Assembly (NCBI GenBank): GCA_007132635.1
Contig: SLOG01000347.1
Coordinates: 1 to 18,482 of the forward strand
Direction: 5' to 3'
Length of the DNA stretch: 18,482 nt
DNA from: Limnochordia bacterium
Lineage (GTDB): Bacteria; Bacillota; Limnochordia; Darwinibacteriales; SLO01
In this document: piece after piece, positions 7,182-14,002 of the stretch
Numbering within the stretch: the first letter of the stretch is position 1
Layout of the letters: the number at the start of each line of letters is the position of its first letter
Position numbers and translations under genes: made by a program
The notes under the pieces: model-generated
Told to the model about the DNA's origin: nothing
Seen by the model: only the letters and a program-made list of their open reading frames with translations
The model's database searches: none

Positions 7182-8530
7182 CGGCCCAAAAGGATCTCTA
7201 GCACCCGCCGGAAAAGTGGAGGCCGCTCGGCCTCCGGTTGACTGGAGGCTTGCGTGGCTGCGGGGGCCGGCGGCTTCTCCGGCGGTTTTTCCTGGCGTGC
7301 AGCCCCATTCGGTTTGGGGTCTGATCTGCGCTTAGGCTTGGGTCTAGGCTTTGGTTTGGCTGAGGCCGGCTTTCGCTGTGTCGACTCAGCTGGTTGAGAC
7401 CGTGGTTTCGGCTGCGGTTTCGGAAGCTCGCGCTCCTCGATCATCGCACCGGTGTGTTCTTCGATTTCGTACAGGCTCATGATATCTTCGCTGGTCACAA
7501 GCGAAATGGCACGGCCCGTGTGGCCTGTCCGCCCGGTGCGGCCTATGCGGTGGATGTAGCTGTCTTTTTCCTGCGGCACATCGTAATTGACCACCAGTGA
7601 TAGGTTGTCTACGTGGATGCCCCGGGCCGCAACGTCGGTGGCCACCAAGACGGAGCAGTCATTTCGCTTGAATGCCTCAATTGTCTGCATGCGCTGCCCC
7701 TGCGGAATGTCGCCGTGCAGCGACTTCGCTCGATAGCCGCGTTTCGTAAGAAAACGCTGGACTTTGTCCACCGTGTGCTTCATGTTGCAGAAGACAAGGC
7801 AGCTGCCGGGCTGTTCAGCCTGCAGCACTCGCTCGAGATGGGACGATTTCTCTCGGCTGGTTGTCCGGTAGTACAGTTGTTCGATGGCATCTACAGTCAT
7901 CGTCTCGGACTCGATTTCGATGATCATCGGGTCTTTCATGTAGCGGCTGCAGATAGCGTGGATTTCGTGGGGAATGGTAGCCGAAAACAATAGGGTAACT
8001 CTGTCCCGGGGGAGCCGTTTGACGATGCGGACCACCTGATCGATAAAACCCATATCCAGCATGCGGTCCGCTTCATCCAAGACTAAAAATCGGATGTGTT
8101 TCGTATCAAGGTTCTTTTGGGAGATGTGGTCATAGACTCGCCCCGGCGTGCCCGTGACCAGCATGGGGTTGCGTTTTAGCGCCTGCACTTCTGCATTCAT
8201 GCTGTGCTGTCCATACACGACAGCTGTTTTGTGGGGCAGATGGCTGGCCATGGCTTGGATATCTTTATCCACCTGTACGGCCAGTTCGCGAGTAGGCGTC
8301 AACACTAAGGCTTGTGGACCCGGTCTTTCGGGATCCGTCAGCTGCAGCATCGGAATACCGAAAACTGCTGTTTTGCCGCTGCCCGTCTTTGAGCGGACGA
8401 TGACGTCCTTTTTGCCCAAGACATGAGGTATCGCTCGCGTTTGAACCTCCGTTGGTTCGGAAAACCCCATGTCAACCAGTGCTTTTTGGATGTCGGGCTC
8501 GATGCCCATACTGCTGAAACGATTGCTCAT
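7178..8530 (-). CDS. DEAD-box ATP-dependent RNA helicase
   Basis: The 450-residue protein has all core motifs. These are the Q motif (F-S-S-M-G..EPTEVQTRAIP, Q30), Walker A SKTGSGKT (47-54), PTREL (79-83), TPGR (128-131), DEAD (152-155), SAT (183-185), ATDVAARG (297-304) and HRIGRTGR (327-334). It should unwind or remodel RNA in ribosome assembly or mRNA turnover, like CshA/CshB-type helicases; the orthologue group is not resolved. The tail (~370-450) is basic and Pro/Lys/Arg-rich, then Pro/Ala/Glu-rich, and closes with an amphipathic LFRRVLEILLGR. It probably contacts RNA or partner proteins. ATG 8530 has AGAGGG upstream. A candidate promoter lies just before it at 8570-8598. It is convergent with the hydrolase. 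Confidence 0.96.
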   Translation of the reverse strand: MSNRFSSMGIEPDIQKALVDMGFSEPTEVQTRAIPHVLGKKDVIVRSKTGSGKTAVFGIPMLQLTDPERPGPQALVLTPTRELAVQVDKDIQAMASHLPHKTAVVYGQHSMNAEVQALKRNPMLVTGTPGRVYDHISQKNLDTKHIRFLVLDEADRMLDMGFIDQVVRIVKRLPRDRVTLLFSATIPHEIHAICSRYMKDPMIIEIESETMTVDAIEQLYYRTTSREKSSHLERVLQAEQPGSCLVFCNMKHTVDKVQRFLTKRGYRAKSLHGDIPQGQRMQTIEAFKRNDCSVLVATDVAARGIHVDNLSLVVNYDVPQEKDSYIHRIGRTGRTGHTGRAISLVTSEDIMSLYEIEEHTGAMIEERELPKPQPKPRSQPAESTQRKPASAKPKPRPKPKRRSDPKPNGAARQEKPPEKPPAPAATQASSQPEAERPPLFRRVLEILLGR

Positions 8531-8569
8531 TGTAGCCCTCTTTCGTCATAGTAGTTGTTGATTGGTTCT

Positions 8570-8598
8570 ATTATACCATTAAAAGGATCCCTTCACCA
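8570..8598 (-). promoter_or_regulatory. Candidate promoter of the DEAD-box helicase gene
   Basis: A perfect TATAAT lies on the minus strand at 8570-8575, about 40 bases before the helicase ATG. The -35 position at 17-base spacing reads TGGTGA, a poor match. This region falls inside the hairpin terminator of the upstream ABC operon. The -10 is convincing, the -35 is not. Confidence 0.5.
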
Positions 8599-8613
8599 GG
8601 AAGGGATCCTTTT
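8581..8613 (-). terminator. Intrinsic terminator ending the ABC transporter operon (symmetric)
   Basis: Two perfect 14-base arms (8581-8594 and 8600-8613; AAAAGGATCCCTTC and GAAGGGATCCTTTT) flank a five-base loop. On the minus strand this gives a G/C-containing stem ending in a T run, 20 bases after the last permease stop. It is symmetric, so it could also act on plus-strand transcription. Confidence 0.88.
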
Positions 8614-8632
8614 TGAGGAAATCAACAACGAC

Positions 8633-9946
8633 TTACAATTGCTGTTTGGCTCGGTTTTGAATCAGCAGCTTCCAGGCATGCATGGCGAGCGTGACACCAA
8701 TAACGCCGTAAGCGACGAACACTCGAAAATATTCACCGATTTGGGCATCGCCGAAGACTTGCCGGCCAGCTGCCGGGGACACTACAAACAGTGTATGGAA
8801 CAAGAATACACCCAGCAATGCTTGGCCAATCGTCGCCTTCGCTACGGTTGCACCGCCAATTAGCAGAGCCGCTACAGAATAAAGGCCGATCTGCTCGTGA
8901 CTGCCGTATGTACTGAAAGCGCCCATGTTCTGCAGAAAGATGATATGTCCCCAGGCCGCCATGACCATCGACATCATGATGGCGATGATCCGGACGCGGT
9001 TCACTTGAATCCCCGCGACCGCAGCTACATGCCGATCCTGCCCGACACTGCGCATATCCTGTCCCAGTTTGGTGCGGCTAAAGAACAAGATGAAGCCACA
9101 CAAAGCGGCGATGACGAACCATGTCAGCAGTGGCACGCGAATCCAGTTGATCTGACTGCTGGTTTGAATCTGAATGATACTCCACCAGCTCGCAATGCCG
9201 AGGCACGCAGCCCCGCCCACCAGATGGGAGATCGAGGGAATCTTTCCTTTCAGCACAAACCGGTAGAGCAAGAAAGCGACCACGACTGCAGCGGCGATTC
9301 CCAATACCGTCCAAGGCAGCGTCGGACGCAGTAGCAGGTCATTGCCCCAGAACTGGCCGGGCCAGTCCAACCCGTACTTCAATCCATTCGTCAAATCTAC
9401 GGTCGTACGAATGCCGATCCCGCTGCTCATAACAAGGGTGGTGTTGGCCATGGGGATCAACCCACCCACCAATTGGAGAAAGATAAGCTCGTAGATTCCC
9501 TGGGCAAAGAACCCGAGAATCAAGCCCGCAATCATCTCCTGCCCCTTGGTCTTGTTAAACAGATTCCCCGTAAGAAACCCTAGGAACATGGCAAGTGGCG
9601 TGACGAGCGCCATGCAGAGGAGAATGCCGGGCAACCCCTGCACACCCCAGTGGGTGACGAAAATCAGTGATGCCTGACCGGCCATGGCGCCCAAGACGAT
9701 GGAGAAATTCAGCCCCATTCCTGCCATAACCGGGATAACCAGAGACAAGACGAGAAAAGCATTTCGTGAAACGCGGGCGACGATGTCCATCAGAAAGAGA
9801 AACGGACTCATCCCGGAAAGTATGAAGCCAAGGACACTAAGGACCAGAAACATGATCGTCACCATGTGCTTGACGAAAAACTCCTTGCTTCGCGCCGAGA
9901 AGTCTCGAGGCACCGGTGCGGCACTGGGAGTTGGTTTTGTGCTCAT
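8633..9946 (-). CDS. ABC transporter permease, BPD_transp_2 family (second permease)
   Basis: This is an inner-membrane permease of the sugar/nucleoside (RbsC/YufP-like) class, 437 residues. A Pro/Ser/Ala-rich cytoplasmic N-terminus (~1-28) precedes about nine to ten hydrophobic segments. It contains NFSIVLGAMAGQ and the GGATVAKATIGQALLGVF region near the C-terminus, typical for the family. A long hydrophilic loop in the middle (around the IRTTVDLTNGLKYGLDW stretch) should lie outside the membrane. ATG 9946 follows the TAA of the previous permease with no gap, and AGGAGG lies within the end of that gene, so translation is probably coupled. It is the last gene of the operon, followed by the hairpin terminator. 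It should pair with the other permease as a heterodimeric channel. Confidence 0.93.
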   Translation of the reverse strand: MSTKPTPSAAPVPRDFSARSKEFFVKHMVTIMFLVLSVLGFILSGMSPFLFLMDIVARVSRNAFLVLSLVIPVMAGMGLNFSIVLGAMAGQASLIFVTHWGVQGLPGILLCMALVTPLAMFLGFLTGNLFNKTKGQEMIAGLILGFFAQGIYELIFLQLVGGLIPMANTTLVMSSGIGIRTTVDLTNGLKYGLDWPGQFWGNDLLLRPTLPWTVLGIAAAVVVAFLLYRFVLKGKIPSISHLVGGAACLGIASWWSIIQIQTSSQINWIRVPLLTWFVIAALCGFILFFSRTKLGQDMRSVGQDRHVAAVAGIQVNRVRIIAIMMSMVMAAWGHIIFLQNMGAFSTYGSHEQIGLYSVAALLIGGATVAKATIGQALLGVFLFHTLFVVSPAAGRQVFGDAQIGEYFRVFVAYGVIGVTLAMHAWKLLIQNRAKQQL

Positions 9947-11014
9947 TTAATCTCCTCCTGCCTGGGTGAGTGCATAGAGTATGACACCATTTTGGATGAT
10001 CTTACGGCTGATTTCTCCCATGCTTGACCAATCAGCTGTAAATGCATTAGCCACGGGTACGGCGATGACCTGAATTCCCAAGAAGAGAGCAGTGCCAATC
10101 ACGACGTGCGTTATGGTCGCTTTTTTCACGGAAGCACCGCCAATGAGTACCGCGGCAACGGCCACAAAGGGCATGAACATAGGCCCTTCGTAGAGCTGCA
10201 TGAAACCATAACTCTGTGCATACACCAAAATGCCTACAGCACCGAGGAAGGTGGAGAGAATGGTGCCGAAGATGCGCTGGGCATTAACGTTGACCCCGGC
10301 AGCTTCCGCGAACCGCGGGTTGTCCCCCGCAGCATACATGGCCGCACCGGATTTGCTCCGCAGGAAAAGGTACATTAAGAAACAGCACAGGGCAAAGAAC
10401 AGGAGTAGTCCTGTCGGCACGATGACATCGCCAATACGAAAGGATAGGAAGTCATTGAGAATGCGCGTGATCCCTCGGTTTGCCAGCGAGATCTGCACCC
10501 GAACTCCGCGCCCAATCGGCCACGCCATCTCGGGACTGCTGTAAGGAAGGAATAGCCAGGCCAGTTTCATGATGGAAACAACGGAAAACCCGACGTAGGT
10601 GGCGATCATCATCTCGGAGCCTTTGACGCGATTGAGCAGCCAGCCGTAGCCAAACCCCGCCAGCACGGCAAAAGGAAGGGCGATGAGTATCGCTAGGGAA
10701 AACAGAAAGCCAGGTCCCATTACCACAGATTCCTGCAGACGATACGCGATTTCGAGAGAGGTAAGACCGCCCACGAGGCCGCACAGGATGCCAAGGGAAA
10801 CACCGAAATTCGGTCCGGTACCGGATACAATGGCCGGCAGCATGGCTAAGACTAAGACACCCCACATGCCGATGCGAGCCAGGCTGGAGGTCAGCAGTTC
10901 GGCTAAGTCCAAGCGTAGAAAAACGGCAGCAGCGCAGAGAAAAACGAAGAAGGCGAAAATGATGAGTCTGGCGATACCCATGCTGCCGATGAAATCCTTC
11001 AGTGTACTGTTCAT
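9947..11014 (-). CDS. ABC transporter permease, BPD_transp_2 family (first permease)
   Basis: This 355-residue multi-spanning protein has about nine hydrophobic segments. It carries the family's conserved GPNFGVSLGILCGL region and the late GGASVKKATITHVVIGTALF segment, which matches the equivalent region of the second permease. MYAAGDNPRFAEAAGVN is the cytoplasmic loop expected to contact the ATPase (EAA-like). ATG 11014 is three bases after the ATPase stop, with a GGGGGC-type ribosome binding site overlapping the end of that gene. It is expected to form the translocation path together with the downstream permease and to be driven by the fused double ATPase. The substrate is not evident from the sequence. 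Confidence 0.93.
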   Translation of the reverse strand: MNSTLKDFIGSMGIARLIIFAFFVFLCAAAVFLRLDLAELLTSSLARIGMWGVLVLAMLPAIVSGTGPNFGVSLGILCGLVGGLTSLEIAYRLQESVVMGPGFLFSLAILIALPFAVLAGFGYGWLLNRVKGSEMMIATYVGFSVVSIMKLAWLFLPYSSPEMAWPIGRGVRVQISLANRGITRILNDFLSFRIGDVIVPTGLLLFFALCCFLMYLFLRSKSGAAMYAAGDNPRFAEAAGVNVNAQRIFGTILSTFLGAVGILVYAQSYGFMQLYEGPMFMPFVAVAAVLIGGASVKKATITHVVIGTALFLGIQVIAVPVANAFTADWSSMGEISRKIIQNGVILYALTQAGGD

Positions 11015-11017
11015 GAA

Positions 11018-12628
11018 TTACGCCCCCTTGCTCGCTTGCTGACCCGACATAAGCAGACCAAAGTTCACATCGGAGTCATTGGGTTTCAGTATACCGGCGA
11101 TCCGGCCGTCCGTGACGATGGCAATGCGGTCGCAGATGCTGCGCAGCTCGCCGAGTTCACTGGAGGTCATGATGATCGTCATGCCCAGTTCTTGGTTGAG
11201 CCGCCGCAATGCATCCAAGACAATCCGTTTGGCACCTACGTCAATGCCGCGGGTAGGCTCGGAGACCAACAGCACTTTGGGGTTCATTGTGAGGGCGCGG
11301 GCGATACAAACCTTCTGCTGATTGCCTCCGCTTAAACGCCGCACCAACTGCGTTGGCCCTGTGCAGCGAATGTCCAGATCCTTAATGTACTGCAGGGCAT
11401 GATTGCGTATGCTGCCGCTGTCTAGCTGCGTGAAGGGTCCCCAACGGCGGATGAACTGCTCTTGGTTTTGCACAGCGCTGAAGGCGATGTTCAGCTCAAT
11501 GGACGAATCCAAAAGAAGGCCAACGCCGCGGCGATCCTCGGATACGTACGCGAACCCTTGGGCCATGGACGCCTTGGGGTTGTTGAGTGCTATGGGTGTG
11601 CCATTGAAAAGGGCATCTCCTGTGGTCGGGAAAAGACCCATCAAGCCGTTGGCTATGCCGATCTTTCCTTGCCCGGCAAGACCACCGAGACCCAGGATTT
11701 CACCGTCATAGACATCCAAATCGACACCACGCACCCGTTCGCCCGGCATATGCACCACCAAGTTGCGCATTTCCAGCAATTTGGCTCGTTGGGAGGTGTC
11801 TCTAGAACTCTGATCAGCAGCTTCCATCTGGGAGCCCACCATCAGCTCGGCCAGTTCGAATACATCTGTTTCTGTTTTCGGTTTCGTCACTACGTGGGTG
11901 CCGTCCCGCAGTACCGTGATGTGGTCGCAGATCTCAACGATCTCGCCCAAACGGTGGGTGATAAACAAAATGGCAATCCCAGAGGCTGCAATCTCCTTCA
12001 TGGCATTCAGGAGATGGTCTGCTTCTGATTCGGCTAGGACCGCCGTCGGTTCGTCAAATACCAGGACTTTAAGGTTCTTCTTGTCCAACTCGCGAGCGAT
12101 CTCTGTGAACTGCATGTAACCGACTGGCAGACCAGCCACCTGAGCATACTCCTCAATATTAATATGCAGTCGGTCGAGAGCGCTGCGAGCATCCCTGTTC
12201 ATGGTGGCAAAATCGAGAGATTTCAGGTTGTCCCCGAATACACGGCTGATCGGATTTGGTTTCAGAACTTCGCGGTTCAGCTTTATGTTTTCGGTAAGCG
12301 TATAGTTTGGCAGCAGCATGAACTCTTGGTGGACCATTCCGATGCCCAATGCCATGGCGTCTTGCGGGCTGGTGATCGAGGCCGATGTACCGTCGATGTA
12401 CAGACTGCCTTCGTAACCACCGGTGGAGTGGATCACACTCATACCGAACAGTATGTTCATCAAGGTCGATTTTCCGGCGCCGTTTTCCCCGACGATCCCA
12501 TGGATCTCACCAGGTTTGACAGCTATGTTGATGTCCTTAAGCACCTGCGTACCGTAGTAGCTCTTGCCGATATGCTCCATACGGAGAACAGTGTTTGGAG
12601 CCACCTGCATCACCTGCTTTCCGAACAT
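11018..12628 (-). CDS. ABC transporter ATP-binding protein with two fused nucleotide-binding domains (RbsA/YufO-like)
   Basis: This energises import through the two permeases. From ATG 12628 the product is 536 residues. An alternative ATG at 12610 has GGAAAG six bases upstream and would give 530. NBD1 has Walker A GENGAGKS (47-54), Q-loop Q101, a degenerate signature LPVGYMQ (167-173), Walker B VLVFDEP (188-194) and H-loop H225. NBD2 has an altered Walker A, GLAGQGKI (316-323), with Ile where Ser/Thr is usual. Its signature LSGGNQQK (432-439) is intact, followed by SEPTRGIDVGAK. One composite ATP site (NBD1 Walker A with NBD2 signature) therefore looks competent and the other degenerate. A longer frame to 12841 overlaps the binding-protein gene antisense-free but lacks family homology, so it is rejected as N-terminus. 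A strong hairpin precedes the start. Confidence 0.93.
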   Translation of the reverse strand: MFGKQVMQVAPNTVLRMEHIGKSYYGTQVLKDINIAVKPGEIHGIVGENGAGKSTLMNILFGMSVIHSTGGYEGSLYIDGTSASITSPQDAMALGIGMVHQEFMLLPNYTLTENIKLNREVLKPNPISRVFGDNLKSLDFATMNRDARSALDRLHINIEEYAQVAGLPVGYMQFTEIARELDKKNLKVLVFDEPTAVLAESEADHLLNAMKEIAASGIAILFITHRLGEIVEICDHITVLRDGTHVVTKPKTETDVFELAELMVGSQMEAADQSSRDTSQRAKLLEMRNLVVHMPGERVRGVDLDVYDGEILGLGGLAGQGKIGIANGLMGLFPTTGDALFNGTPIALNNPKASMAQGFAYVSEDRRGVGLLLDSSIELNIAFSAVQNQEQFIRRWGPFTQLDSGSIRNHALQYIKDLDIRCTGPTQLVRRLSGGNQQKVCIARALTMNPKVLLVSEPTRGIDVGAKRIVLDALRRLNQELGMTIIMTSSELGELRSICDRIAIVTDGRIAGILKPNDSDVNFGLLMSGQQASKGA

Positions 12629-12635
12629 GATAAGG

Positions 12636-12665
12636 GGCAGGACTGCCCTAAAGAGCAGTCCTGCC
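12636..12665 (-). promoter_or_regulatory. Intergenic hairpin between binding-protein and ATPase genes
   Basis: Perfect 11-base arms (GGCAGGACTGC at 12636-12646, GCAGTCCTGCC at 12655-12665) flank an 8-base loop. There is no T run, so it is not a classic terminator. In binding-protein-dependent operons such hairpins often protect the 3' end of the abundant binding-protein mRNA, or partly attenuate the downstream genes. That role is inferred. It lies 15 bases from the binding-protein stop and 7 from ATG 12628. Confidence 0.7.
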
Positions 12666-12680
12666 GCACTACGAAAGGGC

Positions 12681-13784
12681 TTATTGGAAGATGATGTGGT
12701 CGGACAGGTAGAGGTAGTAGTTGTCGGTTGCAAGGTACTCTGTGAGTCCCACTGCACCACCAGCGATCTCTTCCATGATCGCGACGAGGCTGGCTTTGTC
12801 GTTGCGATCGGTGATGTCGCCGTTGATCCAATCGACAGCATAATACGTGCTGGCTTGGATGAACATCATGTTAACGGGAACCGGCCAGGTGGCGACGCGG
12901 CCAGCAGCACCTAACTCAATGACCTTCTCGTTGATGGCTTCCAGCATCCACGGTACGTTGCCTTTTTTGTCATCGGGCACTTCGATACCCAGGGCCGCTG
13001 GCAGAGCGTGGTACGGGCTGGGGCAGCACTGGACCGGGAAGATACCTCCGTGCTGTACTGACTGAGCAATTAATGGTTCCATCATTGCGCAGTTGGTACC
13101 GAATACTGCCGTGTTTGGCCCGTGCTGAGCGATTTTGCGGGGTACGTCTTCGCTGATGAACATCTGCGTTCCAGCGATACCGGCATCACTTGTCGGGTCG
13201 GGAGCGTCTTCATCGACAAACAAGATACCCAATTCTTCGGCGCGATCTTTCATGAGACGGCGGCGTTCGGCCAGCATCTCGACGGACATGTGGCGGGGGA
13301 ACGAGTAGTGGACGATCACTTCGGCACCCATGCTGTGAGCGTGTTCAGCGATCTGAGCACCACGGCCGAGGTCGTCCGTGTTCAGCACGATGTCGCCCTT
13401 GGTGGCGATGATGTCGGGATCTTCTTGCGGAGCTCCCAAGATGATAAGGATATCATCGCGGAACTCACGCACTCGGTCTACAGCAGCGACGGCGCCAGGA
13501 ACGGCCTGCACCATGATGATGGCTTTAACATCCGGATCGGCAGCCATTTCCAGCATGTTGCTGATAGTCGTTTCCTGCTCTTGCATAAAGCGGTCTGGAT
13601 AGGTAGCGATCATTATGTGGTCAGCACCAAACTCTTCCTGCATCTGTTCGGCCATCCGGAACTCTTCTTCATTCTGTGTGACCGTACCGGTAAGGATGCC
13701 AATCTTCCAGTTGGCGGCACTCACGGAGGATGCCATCACCAGAATGACGAGAAGCGCAGCAAGGAACAATATGTGTCTTTTCAA
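12681..13784 (-). CDS. DUF3798-type periplasmic substrate-binding protein
   Basis: TTG 13784 is the start: AGGAGG (13793-13798) is 8 bases upstream and no better codon lies nearby. The 367-residue product begins with a signal peptide (MKRHILFLAALLVILVMASS, cleavage around VSA-AN) with no lipobox cysteine. The mature part resembles the DUF3798 family of type I periplasmic binding folds. It contains KIGILTGTVTQNEEEFRMAE, an alternating beta/alpha pattern (IMVQAVPGAVAAVDRVREF), VFGTNCAMMEPLIAQ and a Gly/Pro/Cys-rich stretch near FPVQCCPSPYHALP. It should deliver the ligand to the two permeases. The ligand is unknown; sugars and nucleosides are the usual cargo of the permease and ATPase families. 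It is the first gene of the four-gene operon. Confidence 0.88.
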   Translation of the reverse strand: MKRHILFLAALLVILVMASSVSAANWKIGILTGTVTQNEEEFRMAEQMQEEFGADHIMIATYPDRFMQEQETTISNMLEMAADPDVKAIIMVQAVPGAVAAVDRVREFRDDILIILGAPQEDPDIIATKGDIVLNTDDLGRGAQIAEHAHSMGAEVIVHYSFPRHMSVEMLAERRRLMKDRAEELGILFVDEDAPDPTSDAGIAGTQMFISEDVPRKIAQHGPNTAVFGTNCAMMEPLIAQSVQHGGIFPVQCCPSPYHALPAALGIEVPDDKKGNVPWMLEAINEKVIELGAAGRVATWPVPVNMMFIQASTYYAVDWINGDITDRNDKASLVAIMEEIAGGAVGLTEYLATDNYYLYLSDHIIFQ

Positions 13785-13792
13785 AACAAAAA

Positions 13793-13798
13793 CCTCCT
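13793..13798 (-). promoter_or_regulatory. Ribosome binding site for the TTG start of the binding-protein gene
   Basis: A perfect AGGAGG lies 8 bases before TTG 13784. It settles the rare start codon. Confidence 0.85.
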
Positions 13799-13931
13799 GA
13801 ATGAGTATTTAGTATACATAACCCCAAAACCCGTCCTGCGGCTCACCCCCTTTGCAACTCATGCATCCCAGACACGGTTAGCACACTTGTGACAACTGAG
13901 CCAGTTCTTTCAATAGCACAATAACTCTAGT

Positions 13932-13960
13932 ATTCTACGGGCTTGCGAAAATCCCTCCAA
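13932..13960 (-). promoter_or_regulatory. Candidate promoter for the ABC importer operon
   Basis: On the minus strand TTGGAG (13955-13960) and TAGAAT (13932-13937) are 17 bases apart. This is a fair sigma-70-type match and would give a leader of roughly 140 bases. The leader holds an imperfect palindrome, ACTTGTGACAACT around 13885-13897, that could be an operator. The 218-base gap between the GH2 and binding-protein genes shows nothing else I recognise. Confidence 0.4.
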
Positions 13961-14002
13961 ACACGAACGATACTTTTTCGCCCGCTGTGGGAATTTGCTG
14001 TT

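Noticed and set aside
12629..12841. N-terminal extension of the ABC ATPase
   Set aside because: It overlaps the binding-protein coding region on the same strand in another frame, has low-complexity Ser/Thr composition and no family homology.
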